Of a DNA stretch of 64,000 bases, positions 31,320 to 37,440 are shown piece after piece (position 1 is the stretch's first letter; each line of letters opens with the position of its first letter). Source of the stretch: Lactobacillus sp. HBUAS51381 (GTDB taxonomy: Bacteria; Bacillota; Bacilli; Lactobacillales; Lactobacillaceae); assembly GCF_012641095.1 (NCBI RefSeq), contig NZ_JAAVSC010000003.1, positions 62,001 to 126,000 of the forward strand, in the 5' to 3' direction. A program made the translations under genes and the position numbers. The notes beneath the pieces are model-generated. The model was not told the origin of the DNA. It did not search any database and saw only the letters and a program-made list of their open reading frames with translations.

Positions 31320-32444
31320 TTATCCAACCGTAATCTGTTGCCGCCCATTCTGCTTAGACCGGTACAAGTTGGCATCGACCCGTTTGTAGAAATCCAGTGG
31401 GTTACTGTCCTTCAGGCTTAACGCAGAGACACCCACGGAAATGGTGACGTTGATGGTCACGTCATTGTACGTGATCGTCAGGTCCTTCACGGCATCGAAC
31501 ACGGACTGTGCCAATTTCTCCGTCTGATCAACCGTATAGTTGGGACAGATGATGTTGAACTCTTCCCCACCCGTACGGTAGAGCACAATCTTAGGGTCCT
31601 GCGCCTTAAGCGTGTTCGTCACCACTCGAGCAACTTGCTTAAGTACTTCATCACCAGCGAGGTGCCCGTACGTATCGTTGACGTGTTTAAAATGGTCGAT
31701 ATCAAACATCATCATGGATAAATCACGGCCGTGCGTGGCACTCTGACGAAATTCATAGCCAATCGCCCGATCGTACGCCGCGAAATTTTGGACTTTGGTC
31801 AGTGCGTCCCAGTTGGCAGACTGAAAGAGCCGATCCTTAATCCGGCGGTCCTTATCCTGAATTTTAAAGTAACCATACATCAAAACAACCAGAATCAAAT
31901 AGTTAATCATTTCGTCCAGATACGTCGACCATGGCAAGTGGAACCGTAACTTGACGAGATACCAGAGCGGCAAGGCAAACGCCACGGCCACAATCGCATA
32001 ACGGGTAAACGGCGCGCGCCACAGATGGGTACTCTGCACATACGAAAAAACATAGAAAAAGACAAATAGAAACGTGTAAGTCCAAGATAGAGGTTGATTA
32101 ATGTTGCCGTTCAACAGCATGAAGCCAATACCGGCCAAAAAGACCGCCCAATAAGGGATCTTAACCTGAAGAAAATACGCAACGAAAATCAAAAGTAGCA
32201 ATTGAAAATTGGTAAAGGTCCACGACAAGTGACTATCGCGCACGATTAATTGCAAGGCAAACACGGAAGTCACGGCACAAACTAAACCAACAATGGTTTG
32301 AACCCTTTTAACATTCACCGGTTTGTTTTGTGATTCCGCCTTAGAAGTCGCCCAATTAAAGATTGACCAATAAAGGGTGATGACGCCCAAGACGAAGAAG
32401 ATACTGGTAATCATCGGTGGTACCAACCAAACTGACCAAGTCAT
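31320..32444 (-). CDS. Membrane-bound diguanylate cyclase (GGDEF)
   Basis: This 374-residue protein has about six N-terminal membrane helices (residues 5-190) and a C-terminal GGDEF domain that would make c-di-GMP from two GTP. The metal/GTP motif FDIDHFKHVND starts at residue 247 and the active-site loop is GGEEF at 292-296. The inhibitory RxxD site is not conserved. AAGGAG precedes the ATG. It is divergent from an EAL gene 276 bp away, so synthesis and breakdown genes are paired. c-di-GMP systems are uncommon in lactobacilli. Confidence 0.92.
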   Translation of the reverse strand: MTWSVWLVPPMITSIFFVLGVITLYWSIFNWATSKAESQNKPVNVKRVQTIVGLVCAVTSVFALQLIVRDSHLSWTFTNFQLLLLIFVAYFLQVKIPYWAVFLAGIGFMLLNGNINQPLSWTYTFLFVFFYVFSYVQSTHLWRAPFTRYAIVAVAFALPLWYLVKLRFHLPWSTYLDEMINYLILVVLMYGYFKIQDKDRRIKDRLFQSANWDALTKVQNFAAYDRAIGYEFRQSATHGRDLSMMMFDIDHFKHVNDTYGHLAGDEVLKQVARVVTNTLKAQDPKIVLYRTGGEEFNIICPNYTVDQTEKLAQSVFDAVKDLTITYNDVTINVTISVGVSALSLKDSNPLDFYKRVDANLYRSKQNGRQQITVG

Positions 32445-32720
32445 CTGATCAATCTCCTTGTTTTCAGTAGTTTTCCCACGATGGGAAGCAATGGTACATT
32501 AATTTATTATCGACAAATAAGATTGTCAGCATAACTAATCCATTGTTATAACTATAATCCAAATATGCCGATAATACTATAGCACTTTGTTACTCGAATC
32601 GGCGAACCTGTAACATAACGGCTATGACCTTCCCCCCTTTTAACCGAAACCCCTATTTTAATTCGGCAAAATAAAGTATCATAGTAACTGACCGCTTACA
32701 GAAGGAGGATTTGAGAATTT

Positions 32721-33398
32721 ATGTATCGTTATTTCTTACAACCACAATTAGACGTTCTCAACAACTCTCTCATTGGCTATGAACTGCTTATTCGCCAACG
32801 AGTTGACGGTAAATGGACGCTTCCACACGATTTTGAATCCATTCCGATTGATATTCAGGCCGACCTGATTACGCGAACGGCAAAGAAGCTCATGTTAAAG
32901 ATTGGTTCCGTATCATTCAATGTTAACCAGAGCCAGTTCATTGAGCCGACTATTGCGCAGGCCATCATTGCGGCGCAAAAACAAATCTATCCCGTCAACC
33001 TAGTGCTAGAAGTCACCGAAGAACGGACAGATAAGCACGTCACCAACCAACAGATCATCGAGCAAGTCCACTTCTTTGATGATCACGGTATCCAGTTGAG
33101 TCTAGATGATATCGGCACTGGCATTAATACATATGAGCACCTCAAACCGATTCTGCCCTATGCCAGTGAAATCAAGTTTGCCATGCAAAACTTTCGACAA
33201 GAGGGACGCGAAGCCGAGATCCCCAAGAATCTGAAGTTCTGGAAGTCGATTGCCGACCAGTACAAACTACGGTTAATTCTAGAGGGTGTGGAAAACCAAG
33301 ACGAGGCAGACATGGCCGATGAGTTAGAGATCGATCTGTGTCAGGGCTGGTTTTACGGCAAACCACATTTATTCAAATTAGACGGCGATAAATTCTAA
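32721..33398 (+). CDS. EAL-domain c-di-GMP phosphodiesterase
   Basis: This stand-alone EAL domain of 225 residues would hydrolyse c-di-GMP. The EAL signature is ELL (Glu21). Further conserved positions look intact: Asn68 in FNVNQ, Glu97 in EVTE, the DD pair 129-130 in DDIGTG, Lys152, Glu188 in EGVE and Gln208 in CQGW. Catalysis is therefore plausible despite the changed motif letters. A strong SD (GAAGGAGG) precedes the ATG and a terminator follows. It is divergent from the GGDEF gene. Confidence 0.9.
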   Translation: MYRYFLQPQLDVLNNSLIGYELLIRQRVDGKWTLPHDFESIPIDIQADLITRTAKKLMLKIGSVSFNVNQSQFIEPTIAQAIIAAQKQIYPVNLVLEVTEERTDKHVTNQQIIEQVHFFDDHGIQLSLDDIGTGINTYEHLKPILPYASEIKFAMQNFRQEGREAEIPKNLKFWKSIADQYKLRLILEGVENQDEADMADELEIDLCQGWFYGKPHLFKLDGDKF

Positions 33399-33401
33399 AC
33401 G

Positions 33402-33429
33402 GCAAGTCATTCTCTAGAGTGGCTTTTTT
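33402..33429 (+). terminator. Terminator after the EAL gene
   Basis: AAGTCA and TGGCTT pair around CTCTAGAG and are followed by a long T-run. Confidence 0.7.
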
Positions 33430-33754
33430 TCTTTGCTTTTTTAGGCCCCAATCCTGTAAACATCTTATCCGCGTACTCACTTAGCAATCAAATTATTTCC
33501 ATGTGACTTCAGTGGTCGCAACTGAGAGCCGAAGTCAACGGGAAACCGGTGTTCCGGCTCCGTTAACCATCTCACCTTTCTCAACATGACCATTTTGTTC
33601 CTTCAGCTCCCCCACCGGTCAAAATCGCACTATAGTGAAAGTAGAGCAGTGAAGTGAGATATCTCATATCAGATATTTCTAATCTCAGCAGTTACGCTGA
33701 TTGACCATGACTCAACCAGTCGACTACTAATTTGAGGCGATTGGAGGAATTATA
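33430..33754. promoter_or_regulatory. Dyad-rich upstream region of the adhesin gene
   Basis: No gene is seen in these 325 bases. They contain several inverted repeats: TGACTTC/GAAGTCA (33504-33510 and 33531-33537), GAGCCG/CGGCTC (around 33526 and 33555), a perfect palindrome GAGATATCTC (33656-33665) inside a wider TGAGAT...ATCTCA dyad. A clear sigma-A promoter was not found. This is probably where the adhesin gene is controlled. Confidence 0.45.
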
Positions 33755-35767
33755 ATGCAAAGAAAACAAGCACACGTTGTGATTGGTTTTCTAATAGCTG
33801 TCATGATCTGTTTGATCGGTGGCTTTGGTGCTAGCGGCATCTCTGCTCACGCTAGTACAGTTAGCGTTTCCGGTTTAGGCGAAAATGATGCCACGATTAC
33901 AGATTCCAGCGGCAAAACCATTCCCAACGGTAGCGATCTGAGTAAATGGGACAACTACGAAGTGCATTATCAATGGGGGATTCCAGATGGTGAACCTATT
34001 CAAGCCGGCGATACGGTAACGGTTAACCTTCCACAAAACGCTGTCGGTTATAAGGACATCAGTTTTCCACTTTATGATGACAACGGCGCCGAGATTGGGA
34101 CATTCTCGATTGCCGAGGGTGCCACGACCGGGACAATTACGTTCAACGATGCCTTAGCTAGCACCGCGACTAACCGTGAAGGAACGCTTCAATTCTACGT
34201 TAAAGGAACCCAAGAAAATGAAAATGTTGGGCTTGATTGGGGGATCAACAAGATTGGTTGGGTCTCCGGCCATAACTCAGACGGAACCCCTTCGCAATTA
34301 ACCTGGAATATTGCGTTTAACCCAAACAGTACGCACTTAGGTGAAACGGTCATTACCGATAACCTTGGCCCTGGTCAAACCTACATTCCTGGAAGTGTCC
34401 AGGCTTCCACGGGTAAGTTTGATGCAAATGGTAACTTTGTCGGCGATGGCAATTCTCTGACCCCAAGTGTTGACGCCAGTGGTAATACCGTTATCTTTAC
34501 GTTTGATGATGTCACCACGGCGGTCAACATGACCTACCACACCAAGCCAGACGTCTCTGGCACGAGTGGCATTTGGAAGAATAGTGCTTCTTTAAACGGC
34601 CAAAATGTTGGTTCCAGTATCGCTTGGGGGGGCACTGGTAGTGGTAACGGTAACGGTAACGAAGATGATAACAATACCACAGATGAAAACCTGGGTAACG
34701 TTAAATTAACCAAAACCGATGCCGCAACCGGTAAAGCTCTGGCTGGCGCTATCTATGAACTACAAGATGCCAACGGCAATGTTCTAGAATCTGGCCTGAA
34801 GACTGATGCAGAAGGTGTTCTCACGTGTTCTAATTTGGCAGCGGGACATTATCAATTCGTTGAAACACAAGCCCCTGAAGGCTATGCTTTAAATACAGCA
34901 CCACTTCCATTTGACATTACAGCAGGTTCTTCTGCCACAGTCTCAGTATCTGCTAAAGATACGGCTCTCTCTGGCGGTAGCACCACACCTGAGAATCCTG
35001 AGAATCCTGAGAATCCTGAGAACCCAGGCACCACGACGCCTCCTACTACGCCAACCGAACCCGAAAATCCTGAGAATCCGGGCACCACGACGCCTCCTAC
35101 TACGCCAACCGAACCTGAGAATCCTGAGAATCCGGGCACCACGACGCCTCCTACTACGCCAACCGAACCTGAGAATCCTGAGAATCCGGGCACCACGACG
35201 CCTCCTACTACGCCAACTGAACCCGAAAATCCTGAGAATCCAGGCACCACGACGCCTCCTACTACGCCAACTGAACCCGAAAATCCTGAGAATCCGGGCA
35301 CCACGACGCCTCCTACTACGCCAACTGAACCTGAGAATCCGGAGAATCCGGGCACCACAACGCCAACCACGCCAACTGAACCTGAGAATCCTGAAAATCC
35401 GGGCACCACAACGCCAACCACGCCAACTGAACCTGAGAATCCTGAAACTGGTACGACGCCAACCACGCCAGCAGAACCAGAAACGCCGGGTTCTTCAGAG
35501 AATCCTAGTGTCACGTCGCCCAACAACTCAGGAATGAATCCTTCGAGCAGTAATGGCGGTTCAGGAGACAATGGAGCCGGACAAACTACTGGCGCATCTG
35601 GCGCGTCAACCAATGGTGCGGGCACTTCATCCGCATCCGGTCATTATGCTAGCGGTAAGCTTCCACAAACGGGTGAACATAAGACTGGCAATCATATTTT
35701 GACACTTGCCGGATTTGCCCTCTTGTTCGCAAGCTTGGGCCTCTGGTATCATGAACGCCACGCCTAA
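33755..35767 (+). CDS. LPXTG-anchored surface adhesin with SpaA/Cna-B domain and repeat stalk
   Basis: This 670-residue protein is exported and linked to peptidoglycan by sortase. In order it has a signal peptide (about residues 1-33, cleaved near SAHA), a collagen-binding/SdrG-like beta-sandwich region (about 40-270), a Cna-B/SpaA domain (VKLTKTDAATGKALAGAIYEL to GYAL), a Pro/Glu/Thr repeat stalk (from about residue 412 to 565), a Ser/Gly-rich linker, the LPQTG motif at 636-640, a hydrophobic helix and a basic tail. An adhesin role is inferred from these domains. GGAGG precedes the ATG. A terminator follows at 35820. Confidence 0.93.
   Translation: MQRKQAHVVIGFLIAVMICLIGGFGASGISAHASTVSVSGLGENDATITDSSGKTIPNGSDLSKWDNYEVHYQWGIPDGEPIQAGDTVTVNLPQNAVGYKDISFPLYDDNGAEIGTFSIAEGATTGTITFNDALASTATNREGTLQFYVKGTQENENVGLDWGINKIGWVSGHNSDGTPSQLTWNIAFNPNSTHLGETVITDNLGPGQTYIPGSVQASTGKFDANGNFVGDGNSLTPSVDASGNTVIFTFDDVTTAVNMTYHTKPDVSGTSGIWKNSASLNGQNVGSSIAWGGTGSGNGNGNEDDNNTTDENLGNVKLTKTDAATGKALAGAIYELQDANGNVLESGLKTDAEGVLTCSNLAAGHYQFVETQAPEGYALNTAPLPFDITAGSSATVSVSAKDTALSGGSTTPENPENPENPENPGTTTPPTTPTEPENPENPGTTTPPTTPTEPENPENPGTTTPPTTPTEPENPENPGTTTPPTTPTEPENPENPGTTTPPTTPTEPENPENPGTTTPPTTPTEPENPENPGTTTPTTPTEPENPENPGTTTPTTPTEPENPETGTTPTTPAEPETPGSSENPSVTSPNNSGMNPSSSNGGSGDNGAGQTTGASGASTNGAGTSSASGHYASGKLPQTGEHKTGNHILTLAGFALLFASLGLWYHERHA
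34990..35453 (+). repeat. In-frame tandem repeats (54/51 bp) in the adhesin stalk
   Basis: Eight units are visible: six of 18 residues (consensus EPENPENPGTTTPPTTPT) followed by two of 17 residues that lack one Pro, then a decayed ninth. The first unit is extended by extra PEN triplets. Units are nearly identical at DNA level, so copy number probably varies between strains. The reverse strand is also open across the repeats, but only because of the biased composition. Confidence 0.9.
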
Positions 35768-35819
35768 ACGTTTGTAATCAAACTTGATCAACACTCAAGC
35801 TGATCAATATAGCCATTCA

Positions 35820-35857
35820 AAAAGTGATTCTAACTTCGGTCAGAATCACTTTTTTTA
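35820..35857 (+). terminator. Terminator after the adhesin gene (bidirectional)
   Basis: AAAGTGATTCT and AGAATCACTTT form a perfect 11-bp stem followed by a T-run. Confidence 0.85.
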
Positions 35858-35863
35858 GAAAAT

Positions 35864-35886
35864 TTTTGGCTCCGATTTTGGCTCCG
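35864..35886 (+). repeat. Tandem TTTTGGCTCCG repeats, arm-type-like
   Basis: TTTTGGCTCCG occurs twice (35864-35874, 35876-35886) with a 12-bp period. Together with the pair at 36015-36035 it resembles the arm-binding sites of tyrosine integrases next to a tRNA target. No integrase gene is present. Confidence 0.5.
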
Positions 35887-36014
35887 GTTCGGTTTACACC
35901 CTTGACCCAGGTTTTAACAAACAAATTGCTGCTAAGGAAAAACGAATCGCCCCGGAAACTCATCGCTTGCCCTGTTTTCCAGCCACCATTGTGACTTTCC
36001 AAACTGAATGTCTT

Positions 36015-36035
36015 TTGGCTGTCAATTGGCTGTCA
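36015..36035 (+). repeat. Tandem TTGGCTGTCA repeats, arm-type-like
   Basis: TTGGCTGTCA occurs twice (36015-36024, 36026-36035) with an 11-bp period, sharing TTGGCT with the 35864 pair. It lies about 100 bp from the 3' end of the tRNA-Gln gene. Confidence 0.5.
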
Positions 36036-36073
36036 TTTCGTCGTAATTTATGGCGACTAATAACCACCGAAAG

Positions 36074-36117
36074 CAAAAGAAAAGCCATCATAGCGGGCTT
36101 TATAAGCTCCTACGATG
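36074..36117 (-). terminator. Terminator after tRNA-Gln
   Basis: CATCGTAG and CTATGATG form an 8-bp stem on the minus strand, followed by GCTTTTCTTTTG. Confidence 0.7.
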
Positions 36118-36136
36118 ACTAATGATTACGCTATGA

Positions 36137-36209
36137 TTGGGTATACTGGGCTCGAACCAGTAAATTACGGATTCAGAGTCCGCTGCCTTACCAATTTGGC
36201 GAATACCCA
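36137..36209 (-). tRNA. tRNA-Gln (anticodon CTG)
   Basis: The 73-nt cloverleaf reads on the minus strand: a 7-bp acceptor stem TGGGTAT/ATACCCA with U1-A72 as usual for tRNA-Gln, a D-arm, an anticodon stem GCGGA/TCCGT with loop CTCTGAA (anticodon CUG), and a T-arm ACTGG-TTCGAGC-CCAGT. The discriminator is A and no CCA is encoded. It reads CAG codons. Confidence 0.93.
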
Positions 36210-36238
36210 ATAAGGCTCGTTGTCGAAACAACTATTTA

Positions 36239-36267
36239 ATAGTAACTTGTTTGGATATTAGTGTCAA
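36239..36267 (-). promoter_or_regulatory. Promoter of tRNA-Gln
   Basis: A consensus TTGACA, a 17-bp spacer and TACTAT lie on the minus strand, 30 nt before the tRNA 5' end. Confidence 0.8.
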
Positions 36268-36337
36268 CTCATTTTCACGAAAAAGTTCAGTAAACTGTAT
36301 GAATTCCCATTTTCATGTAATTTTATGCAAACAACAA

Positions 36338-36366
36338 TTGACAATTTTTAGCAACTAGCGTACATT
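36338..36366 (+). promoter_or_regulatory. Promoter of tRNA-Glu
   Basis: A consensus TTGACA, a 17-bp spacer and TACATT lie 23 nt before the tRNA 5' end. Confidence 0.8.
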
Positions 36367-36389
36367 AGTAATTGCCTAGTTAATGACAT

Positions 36390-36463
36390 TGCCCGCTGGT
36401 CAAACTGGTTTAAGACGTCGCCCTCTCAAGGCGGAGTTACGGGTTCGAGCCCCGTGCGGGTGA
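36390..36463 (+). tRNA. tRNA-Glu (anticodon CTC)
   Basis: The 74-nt cloverleaf has acceptor strands TGCCCGC/GCGGGTG, D-stem GTC/GAC, an anticodon stem TCGCC/GGCGG with loop CTCTCAA (anticodon CUC) and a T-arm ACGGG-TTCGAGC-CCCGT. The two outer acceptor pairs are wobbles (U1-G72, G2-U71), which is unusual. No CCA is encoded. It reads GAG codons. A terminator follows at 36489. Confidence 0.9.
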
Positions 36464-36488
36464 TAATTAGAGATTCACTAACGTACGT

Positions 36489-36537
36489 AACGTCCTGTAA
36501 GTGCTGTAGTATCAGCGTTTACAGGACGTTTTGTTTT
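36489..36537 (+). terminator. Terminator after tRNA-Glu
   Basis: AACGTCCTGTAA pairs with TTTACAGGACGTT across a 17-nt loop and is followed by a T-rich tract. Confidence 0.85.
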
Positions 36538-36716
36538 GCTTAAAATCGTCGACGAGCAACCTCATCTTTGCAAATTCTTTGCAATAGGATCATTCACCAC
36601 AACCAGCGAAAACTTTGCGAAGAGCCATGATTGTTCTTTAAAAATGATCGTATTATTTTCAAGCTATGCTCATTTATAAAAATCATGGCACGCTAAAAAA
36701 AGTTAGAGACGACGAG

Positions 36717-36745
36717 TTGCTTTGCCGAACGCTTGTTCGTATAAT
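36717..36745 (+). promoter_or_regulatory. Promoter of the 85-residue gene
   Basis: TTGCTT, a 17-bp spacer and TATAAT stand 20 nt before the ATG at 36765, implying a very short leader. The 36538-36716 stretch before it shows nothing else. Confidence 0.7.
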
Positions 36746-36764
36746 GGTGATTGAGGTGATCACA

Positions 36765-37022
36765 ATGACAAAACGCGCCGTAAATGGCAAAATTACCGGC
36801 ACACCCAAAGTTTTAAAACTCGCCCCCCTCTTACTCTTCGCAAAACTTACAACGGCAGAAGGCGTCCAGCTGAACTGTTTAATTCATCAACACGGCCTGA
36901 ATTTCCTCTACCAAGCCACTCTTGGCGCACAGGTCGCCGTATACGGCCACTATAACGCCCGTCAGCAGTTTGTCATCGAGAAGTTCACCATCCTCTCTCG
37001 AACGACGCAAACCGCCTCCTAA
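36765..37022 (+). CDS. Small protein with OB-fold-like pattern, 85 residues
   Basis: I do not recognise a named family. The ATG at 36765 is chosen because GAGGTGAT precedes it and a promoter lies right upstream; an in-frame ATG at 36666 lies before that promoter. The sequence alternates short beta strands (GKITGTPKVLKL, LLFAKLTT, VQLNCLIHQ, QVAVYGHYN, QFVIEKFTI), the layout of an OB fold as in nucleic-acid binding modules. Basic N-terminus. Function unknown. Confidence 0.6.
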   Translation: MTKRAVNGKITGTPKVLKLAPLLLFAKLTTAEGVQLNCLIHQHGLNFLYQATLGAQVAVYGHYNARQQFVIEKFTILSRTTQTAS

Positions 37023-37181
37023 GCCACTTTACGTCCGCTCAACCATCCGCCAAAAATTGCCGGGCTTTTTATAATTTTAATGATATGCTATAAATAATTA
37101 AATAGATAAACTTCTTGTCAAATCGTTGTCCATCCTTTAAGATTGGTCTGTACCGTTAGATCGCTTAAGGAGGCACCTAAA

Positions 37182-37253
37182 ATGCTGGATCAGTCACCGT
37201 TTGACCACTATTTTTCGATCATCGCACCCCGCACAGGACTGTTTCGTCAATGA
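37182..37253 (+). CDS. Mini-ORF 1 (23 residues), possible leader peptide
   Basis: A near-perfect SD (TTAAGGAGG) lies 8 nt before an ATG that opens a 23-codon frame (MLDQSPFDHYFSII start). Its TGA overlaps the ATG of the next small frame. Too short to classify; the ribosome binding site is the main evidence. Confidence 0.4.
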   Translation: MLDQSPFDHYFSIIAPRTGLFRQ

Positions 37254-37357
37254 TGGGCCGACGACAGACACCACCCCATCACTACTTTTTCGCTGAACTC
37301 GCCTTTCTCGTTGGCCTCGCAATCACCTTAATTTGGGATTTTTTCACTTACAATTAA
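37250..37357 (+). CDS. Mini-ORF 2, small single-pass membrane peptide (35 residues)
   Basis: This frame starts at the ATG overlapping the stop of mini-ORF 1 (ATGA arrangement) and encodes a basic N-terminus (MMGRRQTPPHH) followed by one membrane helix (FFAELAFLVGLAITLIW) and a short tail. Coupled translation from the strong upstream SD is likely. A terminator at 37403 closes the unit. Function unknown. Confidence 0.45.
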   Translation: MMGRRQTPPHHYFFAELAFLVGLAITLIWDFFTYN

Positions 37358-37402
37358 ACGCAAAACGGCACCCCGCTTTTACACGAAGTACCGCTTCATC
37401 CG

Positions 37403-37434
37403 GCATCTCCCGACGTGTCGAGAGATGCTTTTTT
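37403..37434 (+). terminator. Terminator after the mini-ORFs
   Basis: GCATCTC and GAGATGC form a 7-bp stem followed by a run of T. It also lies just past the end of the convergent YfhO gene. Confidence 0.75.
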
Positions 37435-37440
37435 CTAAAT

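Noticed and set aside
34882-35625. 247-codon minus-strand open frame opposite the adhesin repeats
   Set aside because: It has only Gly/Val/Ser/Phe-rich repeats that mirror the repeat DNA, no SD, and lies inside a well-supported adhesin gene.
36001-36119. Possible integrase C-terminal remnant encoded on the plus strand near tRNA-Gln
   Set aside because: The frame shows no integrase motif; only the repeats support an attachment-site origin.
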